Positions 51,468 to 59,632 of a DNA stretch of 64,000 bases are shown in pieces. The number at the start of each line of letters is the position of its first letter. Position 1 is the first letter of the stretch. A program made the translations under genes and the position numbers. The stretch lies in assembly GCF_001634365.1 (NCBI RefSeq), contig NZ_CP014581.1, positions 73,324 to 137,323 on the forward strand, written 5' to 3'. Under the pieces are notes generated by a model. The model was not told the DNA's origin and did not search any database. It saw only the letters and a program-made list of their open reading frames with translations. Source of the stretch: Paraburkholderia phytofirmans OLGA172. GTDB lineage: Bacteria > Pseudomonadota > Gammaproteobacteria > Burkholderiales > Burkholderiaceae.

Positions 51468-54400
51468 GTAGCCGGCTCCATACTGCCCTGTTCGACGTTT
51501 TCCTGTCCGTTGCCAGCAAGAACCACCAGATACGCGACCACCTCGAAGTCGTTAGAGCCGGCAAACTCGCCGGGTCTGGCGTGGGTGCCGCCCGGCGAGA
51601 AGAGACTGGCCACGGCCCGCTCTTCGCTCTTGCCAACGACGGAGGCGACGGCCGCTGCCAGCAGTCGCTGCGCGCAGCGCATATCTTCGCCCTGCTTGGT
51701 TGATGAGTCGTGCCTTGCACAGGCGGCAGCGTCGGGGAGATCACGCCCCACGCTCAGCCGCTTGAGCCGGTCGAGAATGCGTTTGGCCTGGGTGTACGGT
51801 AGCAGCACCGTGCCGTCATCCCCCGCGTGTACGAGGTAGTGCGGCGCAAGGGGGTAGCTCGGGTCAATGGTCTTTTCAGCCGTGGGTCCCTCGGCTCGCA
51901 GGCAAAACACAACGCCGGGCGGAATGTCGGCGTCGATGCTGGTGGTTACGGCAGAGGCCCCCAGCGGCATGGATTCGAGCTTGCCAGGGTGCGCTTTGAG
52001 GTGCTGAGCCAGGTCGATGCGGAAATCGGTCAAGGTCAGGTCGGTGATGGCGACACCCGTGGACAGGTCTTCAAGATCGATGACTGCGTCCTGCAGCTTG
52101 AGCAACTGCTTGCGGCGATATTCCAAATCGTTCATCTGGTTGCCCGATTGTTGCTCGATCAGGTTCTCTTCGCCGGTGGCAGAGATGTCCAGCAGCACCA
52201 TGCGACCACTGACGCGCTGCTCCAGGTTGATGTACTCCTCCAGCTCCATGTTGGGCCAGAAGTTCACGAGTTGGATGCGCTCGTTGGGCGAGCCGATGCG
52301 GTCGATACGCCCGAAGCGCTGGATGATGCGCACCGGGTTCCAATGGATGTCGTAGTTGACCAGCCAGTCGCAGTCTTGCAGGTTCTGGCCTTCAGAAATG
52401 CAGTCGGTGGCGATCAACAAGTCCAGCTCGCCCTCGTGGGCAAGCTCCTCCGGCCGCTCCTTGGAGCGCGGCGAGAAGGCGGTGAGGATACTGGTCAAAT
52501 CCTTGCGTTGGCCTGGCAAGGTCGACCGGTTTCGGCCGGAGCCCGTGACCAACGCCGACTCGATGCTGAGCTCGGACTTGGCCCAGCCGGCCAAGTGTTC
52601 GAACAGGTAGGTGGCCGTGTCAGCAAAAGCGGTGAAGACGATGACCTTGTGGTTACCGGCATTGCTGGGATTCTTGCATTTCTCGGCGATGAGATCGCGC
52701 AGTTTGCACAGCTTGTCATCGCGTGCAGCGGTGACCTGCTCGGCAGCGGCGTAGAGCGTGGCCAGGCGGTTGCGGTCTTCGGCAAGGTCCTGCTTCCAGC
52801 GGATGAGGTCCACATCGCCCAGCAGCACCTTCACCTTGCGGCCGACCAGCAAGGCCTCGAACGCTGGATCGTCGATGTCCACATCGGCGATGTCGAACTC
52901 TTCGATTTCGTGGTCGTGCGCCTCGATGCGCGCAAGCGTGGCCTCCACGTCCGTGAGCTGGCGGTGCACGGTGAGCGCGAACGACGACACGGCGCTTTCC
53001 ATGCGCTTTAGCACGTTGACGCGCAACAGGTGGATCAGGCTCTCTTCACGGTCCACCTGGCGGAAAAAGCCCTCGCCGCCACGGATCTCAGTGCTGTACT
53101 TCGCGTCGTAGGCGGCTTGCTTGTGGGGCAACACGTAACGCAGTGGAGCGTAGGCGGCCAGGTTGAGACGGCGGATCTCGAGGTTGATGTCGCGGATGGA
53201 GCGGAACTCGCCTGCGCGGTCGACGTCGGCCTTGATGTTGATAGGCGGTAACCGGTCAGGGAAACGGCCGGTCTCGGCCGTGCCGTAGTACTTCTCGATG
53301 TGGCGACGCGAACGGGCGATTGTCAGGTGGTCGAGCAGCGCGAAGTAGTCGAAGCCGAGCATCTCCACCAGCAGCGACGGTGTCTTCTCGTCTTCGGGCA
53401 GCTCCAGCCAACGGTTGAAGGCCTTTTGCGCACGGCGGGTGGTGCTGTCGATGCTGGCGATGCCATGGTCGACCAGTGCCGTATCGTCACCCTCGGTGAC
53501 GAACGCGATCTGGTTGCGCAGGTCGGCCAGTCGGTTGTTGACCGGAGTTGCCGAGAGCATCAGTACACGCGTCTTCACGCCTTCGCGGATGATCTTGCGC
53601 ATCAACCGGTCATAGCGGGTTTCGTTGCCCTGGCGTGGCGTCTTCTTGTTGCGGAAGTTGTGGGATTCGTCGATCACCACCAGGTCGTAGTTGCCCCAGT
53701 TCACATGCGACAGGTCGATGTCGCCGGAGTGGCCACCATCACGCGACAGGTCGGTGTGGTTCAGCACGTCGTAGTTGAGCCGGTCGGGCGAGAGCACGTT
53801 GCGCCGGTCGTTGGCCTTGTACAGCGTCCAATTGTCGCGCAGACGTTTGGGGCAGAGTACCAGCACCCGATCGTTGCGCAGCTCGTGGTATTTGATGATG
53901 GCCAGAGCCTCGAAGGTCTTGCCCAGGCCCACGCTGTCGGCAATGATGCACCCGCCGAAACGTTCCAGCTTGTCGAGCGCGCCCACCACGCCGTCGCGCT
54001 GGAACTTGTAGAGCTTCTTCCATACGACCGTGTTGCGAATGCCCGTCGCGGACTTGACGATGCGGTCCTCGTCCATGCCTTCTCCTGTGCCGGAAAAGAG
54101 GTGGTGCAGCATCAAGGTGTAGATGCTGGACGGGTCGCGGTGGGCGGAGAGCTCCTTGATGGCGTCGATTAGTGCCGCCTTGGTTTCTGGCTGGTCCTTC
54201 AGACTGGCCCATTGCGCGTCGAACCACTGGCTGAGCATCGCGGCTTCGGCAGAGTTCTCGGAGGCCTGAACCAGGCTCAACGGATTGCCGGGGGTCAGGC
54301 CTAGCCCCTCCGTGCTGAAGGCGAAAGAACCCAGTATGGCTTGCTGTGCCTGCCCTGCCGCATCGCGCATCACCAAGGTACCCTGAGGGATCGCCCCGCT

Positions 54401-54709
54401 GGCCTGCCGCACGTGGGCTTTGCCCTCCACCCAAGCCGCGAACTTTCGCGCAAGCCACGGAGCCTGCAGTTGGTTGCGAGCGGGGCGGTCAGCGGCGTTG
54501 CCGAGTAATCGAAGGTCCGAGGCGTTGGCGGAGTCGACGGCGGGAAGGACCAAGCGCGCCTGCGACAGCTTGGCCGCATCGGCCAGGACCTCGGCAAAGG
54601 CAAACAGCGAGAACGACGGTGACACGGCGTCGAGCCGGTGACCGGGCTTCAGCCATGGGCGTACGAGGTCCAATACGCGGTCGGTTCCAGCGTTGCTGAC
54701 AAACTTCAT
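51464..54709 (-). CDS. SNF2/HepA-type helicase with degenerate PLD-like N-terminus
   Basis: The 1081-residue protein has an N-terminal region of about 220 residues with 'AILGSFAFSTEGLGLTPGNPL', like the second half of a phospholipase-D-type domain but without a clear HxK motif. The SNF2 core follows: 'CIIADSVGLGKTFEA' (Walker A about 258-265), 'VVIDESHNFRN' (motif II), 'LMLSATPVNNRL', 'KVIVFTAFADTATYLFEHL', 'TDCISEGQNLQDCDWLVNYDIHWNPVRIIQRFGRIDRIGS' (motifs V-VI). Helicases of this type travel on DNA and occur in several antiphage systems. It is the main ATPase in addition to Res. Confidence 0.9.
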   Translation of the reverse strand: MKFVSNAGTDRVLDLVRPWLKPGHRLDAVSPSFSLFAFAEVLADAAKLSQARLVLPAVDSANASDLRLLGNAADRPARNQLQAPWLARKFAAWVEGKAHVRQASGAIPQGTLVMRDAAGQAQQAILGSFAFSTEGLGLTPGNPLSLVQASENSAEAAMLSQWFDAQWASLKDQPETKAALIDAIKELSAHRDPSSIYTLMLHHLFSGTGEGMDEDRIVKSATGIRNTVVWKKLYKFQRDGVVGALDKLERFGGCIIADSVGLGKTFEALAIIKYHELRNDRVLVLCPKRLRDNWTLYKANDRRNVLSPDRLNYDVLNHTDLSRDGGHSGDIDLSHVNWGNYDLVVIDESHNFRNKKTPRQGNETRYDRLMRKIIREGVKTRVLMLSATPVNNRLADLRNQIAFVTEGDDTALVDHGIASIDSTTRRAQKAFNRWLELPEDEKTPSLLVEMLGFDYFALLDHLTIARSRRHIEKYYGTAETGRFPDRLPPINIKADVDRAGEFRSIRDINLEIRRLNLAAYAPLRYVLPHKQAAYDAKYSTEIRGGEGFFRQVDREESLIHLLRVNVLKRMESAVSSFALTVHRQLTDVEATLARIEAHDHEIEEFDIADVDIDDPAFEALLVGRKVKVLLGDVDLIRWKQDLAEDRNRLATLYAAAEQVTAARDDKLCKLRDLIAEKCKNPSNAGNHKVIVFTAFADTATYLFEHLAGWAKSELSIESALVTGSGRNRSTLPGQRKDLTSILTAFSPRSKERPEELAHEGELDLLIATDCISEGQNLQDCDWLVNYDIHWNPVRIIQRFGRIDRIGSPNERIQLVNFWPNMELEEYINLEQRVSGRMVLLDISATGEENLIEQQSGNQMNDLEYRRKQLLKLQDAVIDLEDLSTGVAITDLTLTDFRIDLAQHLKAHPGKLESMPLGASAVTTSIDADIPPGVVFCLRAEGPTAEKTIDPSYPLAPHYLVHAGDDGTVLLPYTQAKRILDRLKRLSVGRDLPDAAACARHDSSTKQGEDMRCAQRLLAAAVASVVGKSEERAVASLFSPGGTHARPGEFAGSNDFEVVAYLVVLAGNGQENVEQGSMEPAT

Positions 54710-54963
54710 TGGGGTCCCTTCTTCACTGACTCGGAGCGCAGCCGGAGCCCCTCAGCCCAGTATTGGCAGAGCGTCGGCACGGCGTAGATCCGGTGCGGGT
54801 TCAGATCGACGCAGGCGTCGAGCAATGATTGCGACAGGCGATCAACGCCGCCAGCGCTGTGCCGATGGGAGATCTCGTGGGCATAGTACTTGGCGTGGCA
54901 CTCGATCGCGGTCCCTTTTAAACACTTTCCCCGAAATCGTTCGAGCAGGTTCAGTCCAGGCAT
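54706..54963 (-). CDS. Orphan helicase N-terminal segment (85 residues)
   Basis: The sequence 'ECHAKYYAHEISHRHSAGGVDRLSQSLLDACVDLNPHRIYAV' strongly recalls the segment that sits just before Walker A in HepA-like helicases ('YHAKYFAHEL....S...L...L.DA.VDLNPHQVEAALFA'). Here the frame stops soon after, without Walker A, and its end overlaps the start of the SNF2 gene by 4 bp. It is either a decayed 5' end of a lost helicase or a retained small protein. Composition and coupling favour expression. Confidence 0.6.
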   Translation of the reverse strand: MPGLNLLERFRGKCLKGTAIECHAKYYAHEISHRHSAGGVDRLSQSLLDACVDLNPHRIYAVPTLCQYWAEGLRLRSESVKKGPQ

Positions 54964-55083
54964 TACTTCTGCTCCCCTCTAATCTATTTGACGCTTGGCC
55001 TCTCCCCCAAGATGCTGCGATTTTAACGAAAAATCGCCTTGTCCCTTGCTTTCCAGTTGCGATCGTTGAAGCCGCGTCACTTG
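54964..55083 (-). promoter_or_regulatory. Probable promoter region of the defence operon
   Basis: Short AT-richer stretch (GCGATTTTTCGTTAAAATC on the minus strand near 55020) directly upstream of the leftward operon. No precise -35/-10 pair could be fixed. Confidence 0.3.
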
Positions 55084-55326
55084 CTATTGAGATAACGGCA
55101 GGGGCGACGACAGTTTAAAGGCCGAACGTCCAGGGGTTTCCTCTTCCGTTGCGACGGGCAGAGCCTGATCGAGCGCCGTGCGGGGGAGTTGGGGAACATC
55201 TGATGCAGCGCTAGTCACCAATGGTGCGTGTGTTCCAGGACGACGTGCAAAGGCTTGAGTTTGTAATGTAGGAGTGCCACTAGGTAGACGCCGCGTCACG
55301 AAAACATCTTTAGGTTCACACGTCAT
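55084..55326 (-). CDS. Hypothetical small protein
   Basis: ATG at 55326 gives 80 residues (MTCEPKDVFVTRRLPSGTPT..), a Pro/Ser/Thr-rich, probably unfolded chain. A GGCAAGGG stretch precedes the start. Located between the two defence units; existence is uncertain. Confidence 0.4.
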   Translation of the reverse strand: MTCEPKDVFVTRRLPSGTPTLQTQAFARRPGTHAPLVTSAASDVPQLPRTALDQALPVATEEETPGRSAFKLSSPLPLSQ

Positions 55327-55502
55327 GCCCTTGCCGCTTCGTCCCATCGCTTTCCGACGGAACCCGCGCTGCTGGTCTCAAGCCGCCGGAGGTGCCCAAC
55401 AGGTCCGCATGGTGTCTTTATCTGGTCCCAGATCTTCGCCGCGAATCCCTGCCGCTGCGCGACACGGCAGGAGCGAAGGCCTGCCGGTTTCCCCTAGCGC
55501 GG

Positions 55503-56468
55503 CTAGCCGTCCGGGCCCACAAGACGCATCAGCGTATGGACCTGCCTCGGCGCCCGATTGCGCTCACGCAGCTCGCGGGTCCTGATCTCGACCCGCCAGG
55601 GCATCTGTGGAAGCGTGCGCGCGTCGATCGGTGGATGTTCGATGTCGGCCTGTTCCTGAATCTGACGGATGACGGCCGGACTGACCGTTCCCTTCAGGAC
55701 AAGCTGGCCACCGTCGTCACCCACCGTATAGAAATCGAACCTTCTGGAGTCGGGGAGCAAAAACAGGGTCCCCGTCATCTCGGCATCGCGCTCCACAATC
55801 TCGATGGCCTGGGTGCGCTCACGGGCGAGCGCGACGGCGTGACGATCGAGCAGAAAGTCCCGGGTTCCGTCGACCACCCGCATCGTTGCGCCCTGCTCGT
55901 CGAGCCGCTGGAAAAACTGCCTGAGGGTGACCAGGATGCGCTCATCCAGTTCAGTCGCCGCCTCTTCAAATACGGCCTCATCGTCGGCACCTACCCGAGA
56001 GAGGATGTCGGCGATTTCGTCGACGGCAGTTTTGAGCGGCGTTTCAACCATTTGAGGATTGCTGCCGGACTCCTCGAGCACGAATCCGACCGATCCCCGC
56101 ACGATGTTTGTCACGAGCATCTGTGATGTGTCGACGCGCGGTACCGGCCCGCGCTGAGCCAGCCGGCCGAACTCGCGGCCAGAGAAGCGTTTCGAGACGA
56201 GTGCCTGCAGGTCCTCGAGCGCCTTGCCGGCAAAATCGGCGTTGATGCCGCGTGAGCCCTGAACCGGACCGCCGCCAAAGAAGATGCCTAACTCGGCATG
56301 GGTCACTGCGCGCGTCATGACCTCGCCAAGCGCCTGCTGGATTTCTTCCTTGCGCGAGGAGAACTGATACCAGCCGATCGGATCGTCGGCTTCACTGCGC
56401 GACGCGAGCAATGCGTCGACCGCAGACAGATCGGCTTTCAATGCATCAATTTCGAGTTTCCTAAGCAT
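55503..56468 (-). CDS. Unknown protein paired with nucleotidyltransferase-like gene
   Basis: ATG at 56468 overlaps the stop of the upstream gene by 8 bp; the longer frame is a shadow of that gene. The 321-residue protein has an N-terminal helical region ('LRKLEIDALKADLSAVDALLASRSEADDPIGWYQFSSRKEEIQQALGEV'), a middle 'ELGIFFGGGPVQGSRGINADFAGKALEDLQALVSKRFSG', and a beta-rich end ('DSRRFDFYTVGDDGGQLVLKGTVSPAVIRQIQEQ'). I do not recognise it. Strict coupling to the gene before it implies a shared function, perhaps a toxin-antitoxin or antiphage unit. Confidence 0.75.
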   Translation of the reverse strand: MLRKLEIDALKADLSAVDALLASRSEADDPIGWYQFSSRKEEIQQALGEVMTRAVTHAELGIFFGGGPVQGSRGINADFAGKALEDLQALVSKRFSGREFGRLAQRGPVPRVDTSQMLVTNIVRGSVGFVLEESGSNPQMVETPLKTAVDEIADILSRVGADDEAVFEEAATELDERILVTLRQFFQRLDEQGATMRVVDGTRDFLLDRHAVALARERTQAIEIVERDAEMTGTLFLLPDSRRFDFYTVGDDGGQLVLKGTVSPAVIRQIQEQADIEHPPIDARTLPQMPWRVEIRTRELRERNRAPRQVHTLMRLVGPDG

Positions 56469-57054
56469 TGTCGTCGCCCTCCTCGTCAAACACCAGGTTC
56501 TGGAGATGGGCCCGCGCCTGATCATCATCCGACACCAGCGGTATCTGGACCATTCCTTTCCACAGCGCGGTCTCGCGCTGATGTGAGAAGAGACCGAACC
56601 AATAGCGCGTGTCATCGACCAGCAGTTCCGGTCGCTTGCCCATATGCACAAAGTAGGCATCGCAGCTATAGAGCCGCTTGGTTTCGCGCTGATCAAACAG
56701 CGCGTGGTGTGCTGTCATCCACGCGTCAAAGGCAGGCTTGTCGGCAAACTGCGGTGTATATCCAAACGTCACCACATCAATATCAGCCGGCGGTCGTGCC
56801 CTTGCCTGTTCGACGTCCTCAACGAAGCTGCCGTCCATCCATTGAAAAGCCCGCGCGGTGTCGATAGTGGCGATCCTGAGTGCTTCGCGATAGTCAAGCA
56901 GTCCGTTGAGAATGCCGGTCCGTTCGGGCGAGGTCGCGAAGTGCTGGGCGAACTCGAGCATTTGCGAGCGGTACGGCGACATGGTCGCCGGCAATGTCGG
57001 ATCGTCCCCCGTGAATGGCGGCAACACCATCGAAGCGTTAAATCGTGGCAGCAC
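56461..57054 (-). CDS. DUF6932-like nucleotidyltransferase-fold protein
   Basis: The 197-residue protein begins 'MLPRFNASMVLPPFTGDDPTLPATMSPYRSQMLEFAQHFATS' and contains 'FQWMDGSFVEDVEQARARPPADIDVVTFGY'. This is the G-S-F...D-x-D arrangement of minimal nucleotidyltransferases, with the hydrophobic strand after the Asp pair. I believe it belongs to DUF6932. MNT-type enzymes add nucleotides to proteins or small molecules and often act as antitoxins or defence regulators. It heads a two-gene operon with the unknown protein at 55503-56468. Confidence 0.7.
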   Translation of the reverse strand: MLPRFNASMVLPPFTGDDPTLPATMSPYRSQMLEFAQHFATSPERTGILNGLLDYREALRIATIDTARAFQWMDGSFVEDVEQARARPPADIDVVTFGYTPQFADKPAFDAWMTAHHALFDQRETKRLYSCDAYFVHMGKRPELLVDDTRYWFGLFSHQRETALWKGMVQIPLVSDDDQARAHLQNLVFDEEGDDNA

Positions 57055-57381
57055 GTCTTTACCTGCGTCTTCTTATCGAACTTCAATTATGGCAAGAACC
57101 CTGCAAAGCAGCCATCGGAATGAATTACGCGTGTGGCCCGGGTCCCACAAGCGGGGGCACCGACGACGAGGCGTGCCTCATAGCGCGGCGCGCCGCTGAA
57201 ACCGCAGACGAAAAAGCGCCCTTTTTTGCCCCGACAGAAAATCGCCACATCTGATAACTGGAGTTATCGCGAATGGTGATTTTGCTTGTCAGATTGGGGG
57301 GTCAATGATAGCCTTCGCCCAAGTGCTTGATAGCAAAGAACTATTTGATGTGGATGCCATCGCGTTGTCGACCGTGAAATG
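57055..57381. other. Gene-free stretch upstream of the nucleotidyltransferase unit
   Basis: No credible ORF. It must contain the leftward promoter of the two-gene unit. A run of Gs near 57295 and AT-richer sequence at 57240-57360 are the only features I note. Confidence 0.4.
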
Positions 57382-57416
57382 AAAACGCCGCCTGGCCCGG
57401 AGGGGTGAGGCGGCGT
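57382..57416. terminator. Terminator-like hairpin
   Basis: ACGCCGCCT and AGGCGGCGT form a 9-bp stem with a 14-nt loop; on the minus strand it is followed by TTTTC. It separates the recombinase gene from the leftward defence unit. Confidence 0.55.
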
Positions 57417-57515
57417 CAGAGGTCACCTTTCGATGTACTCGCACTGTGTCGATCCAGTATTGGTCGCGAACCCGGACCTGTCAAGAAACTGGCCAGAACG
57501 CCCTTAACTACAGCC

Positions 57516-59414
57516 ATGAACCGACGCCTGACCCGCCAGCACTTCGCCCTGTACCGAGGCTATCTCGACGGCCTCACTGACGTGCAGCTGCACGCGAGCT
57601 ACGGCGACGCCGGCACGGACGTGCGCGTGACACGCCGCTTGATCGCCACGTTGCGTGACACGCTGTCGGTGGCCGCGCGCCGTGCCCGCGACATCGAGGC
57701 GGCGCACCTGCTGCGGCTGAAACCGGGCAGTATTCCGCCGACCGAGCTGCACGCGCAGGACTCCGTGCCGACGCTCGACGCGTACCGCGATAGCGTCGAT
57801 CCGGACGGCGTCTACAGCGAGGCCGAACTGCTGGAGCTGTATCGCGCGGACTTTCCGCCCGAGGCCTCGCCCCGCGTTGACCGGCGCATTGCCCGCAACG
57901 CCCGGCTGCGGCGCCGGCAGGCCGACGCGCTGGCACGCATGGAAAAGGCGCTGGTTCACGATCCCGTGCCGCATCACCCGCTGGAAGGCTGGTTCGAGCC
58001 CGCCGTCGTAGCGCGCCTCACGGCCGCGGGCCTGGCGACGCTCGCGGACCTGCTGGCCCTTATCGGCCGACGCCGCAACCGCTGGCACGCCGAGGTGCCG
58101 AAACTCGGTCCGAAGGGCGCGCAGCGCATCATGGACTGGCTGTCGCTGCACGCCGGATCGCTCGGACAGGTACTGTCACCGCTGGCCACCACACCGCGCC
58201 GGCAGCTGCAGGCCGGACATCCCGCGCTGTTACGGTCGCCGATCGGTGGCACGGTGCCGGACATCGTGCCGATGGAGGCACTGCGCGTGTCCGCCGAACT
58301 CGACGGCTCGCAAGGCCTGAACCGCGCGCCCGTTCCCGCCCACCAGGCCGAACTGAACACGGATCTGGCGGCAGTCTCCGCCTGGGTGAGGATTCGGGGC
58401 GCCCGCAGCCCCGACACCGCGCGGACGTACCGGCGCGAGGGCGAGCGCCTGCTGCTGTGGGCGATCGTGCAGAAGGGAAAACCCCTGTCGTCACTGAACA
58501 CGCTGGACTGCGCGGAATACATTGATGTGTTCCTGACGGACCCCCAGCCAGCCGCGCGCTGGGTTGGCCGCGGTCGCGTCGAGCGCTTCGAGCCCGCCTG
58601 GCGACCGTTCGCTGGCCCGCTGAAAGACCGCAGTCGCGAGGACGCGCGCAAGATCCTGCGTGCCATGTTCAGCTGGCTGGTCGGTCAGAGGTATCTGGCC
58701 AGCAACCCGTTTGACGGCTTGCCAAGGTCCAGCGAGGTCGAGGCGGTCAATACCACCGGGCGCACCCTCACGCACGCCCAATGGAAATACGTGCTGCAGA
58801 CGACGCGGCGGATCGAATACACGCCGGAGGAGCAGCGCGACCACTTCACCCTGCTATTTGCGTACGCCACCGGCCTGCGCCGGGCGGAACTGGCCGGGGC
58901 AATGACGGGTGATCTGACACGTGCGGCGCTGGACGGCGCACTGGACGACGCCTGGGAGCTAAAGGTACGGGGCAAGGGGCGCCGTAACCGGCGCGTGCCC
59001 ATGCCGAAAAAACTGATGGCCGAGCTGGAGCGCACCCTTACGTCCCACGGCATGCCTGCGCTGCTGGAATGCCCGAAAGAAACACCGCTGATTGGGCATC
59101 TGCAGACCGGCAGGCGACTGACGCCGGACGCCGTTGCCCGCCTGTTCAAGCGGATCTTCGAGCGCGCGGCGGATCAGCTGGAGACCCGCTACCCCGGTGC
59201 CGCGGCCGATCTGCGCAACGCTAGTACCCACTGGCTGCGCCATACCCACGTCAACCACACCCTCGACAGCGGCGCAGACGTGCGCGACGTGCAGACGAAC
59301 CTCGGGCACGCCAGCCTGGCCACGACGACGATCTATACAAAAGGGGACAGCGCGCGGCGTTACAGAGCAGTCAATGCGTTCTTCGAGGACGCGCTTCTCG
59401 ACACGCAAAGCTAG
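57516..59414 (+). CDS. Tyrosine recombinase with N-terminal DUF3701-like domain
   Basis: ATG at 57516 starts the conserved N-terminus 'MNRRLTRQHFALYRGYLDGLTDVQLHASYG', so I prefer it over an open frame from 57405. The 632-residue protein has a DUF3701-like N-terminal half, a core-binding domain ('TARTYRREGERLLLWAIVQKGKPLSSLN'-type) and the catalytic domain with Arg in 'YATGLRRAELAG', H-x-x-R in 'HWLRHTHVNHTL' and the Tyr in 'LGHASLATTTIYTKGD'. Such proteins are common on Burkholderiales secondary replicons, probably resolving multimers. Confidence 0.93.
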   Translation: MNRRLTRQHFALYRGYLDGLTDVQLHASYGDAGTDVRVTRRLIATLRDTLSVAARRARDIEAAHLLRLKPGSIPPTELHAQDSVPTLDAYRDSVDPDGVYSEAELLELYRADFPPEASPRVDRRIARNARLRRRQADALARMEKALVHDPVPHHPLEGWFEPAVVARLTAAGLATLADLLALIGRRRNRWHAEVPKLGPKGAQRIMDWLSLHAGSLGQVLSPLATTPRRQLQAGHPALLRSPIGGTVPDIVPMEALRVSAELDGSQGLNRAPVPAHQAELNTDLAAVSAWVRIRGARSPDTARTYRREGERLLLWAIVQKGKPLSSLNTLDCAEYIDVFLTDPQPAARWVGRGRVERFEPAWRPFAGPLKDRSREDARKILRAMFSWLVGQRYLASNPFDGLPRSSEVEAVNTTGRTLTHAQWKYVLQTTRRIEYTPEEQRDHFTLLFAYATGLRRAELAGAMTGDLTRAALDGALDDAWELKVRGKGRRNRRVPMPKKLMAELERTLTSHGMPALLECPKETPLIGHLQTGRRLTPDAVARLFKRIFERAADQLETRYPGAAADLRNASTHWLRHTHVNHTLDSGADVRDVQTNLGHASLATTTIYTKGDSARRYRAVNAFFEDALLDTQS

Positions 59415-59417
59415 TTT

Positions 59418-59431
59418 TTTCGCATGCGAAA
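59418..59431. promoter_or_regulatory. Candidate ParB-binding (parS-like) palindrome, copy 3
   Basis: A third exact copy of TTTCGCATGCGAAA, just after the recombinase stop and about 200 bp before parA. This position makes it the likely primary centromere. Confidence 0.7.
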
Positions 59432-59544
59432 GCGCCAGTTGCAGCCTGGTCCGCCTGCGCTTTTCCTCACGTAATTTCTCACGAAAATCCGCCGAACCCA
59501 GCATTTACAGGGCTCCCAGGCGATACATCCCCGTAAAAGTTAAC

Positions 59545-59573
59545 TTGCGTTTACCCAAGGCGACAGCTACGCT
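59545..59573 (+). promoter_or_regulatory. Candidate parAB promoter
   Basis: TTGCGT (59545-59550) and TACGCT (59568-59573) are 17 bp apart, 60 bp before the parA start. The -10 box is weak. Confidence 0.35.
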
Positions 59574-59581
59574 TCGGGAAA

Positions 59582-59619
59582 TTCTATCGGCTGGCCGTAT
59601 TTTCGCCCAAACGATAGAA
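59582..59619. promoter_or_regulatory. Inverted repeat before parA, candidate ParA operator
   Basis: TTCTATCG (59582-59589) and CGATAGAA (59612-59619) are perfect inverted arms 22 bp apart between the promoter candidate and the parA start. ParA proteins with an N-terminal DNA-binding domain, as here, autoregulate by binding such sites. Confidence 0.55.
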
Positions 59620-59632
59620 CACAACCACCGGA

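Noticed and set aside
51827..53011. 394-codon plus-strand frame opposite the SNF2 helicase gene
   Set aside because: It is the antisense of conserved helicase motifs; GC-rich codon bias opens long frames on the opposite strand.
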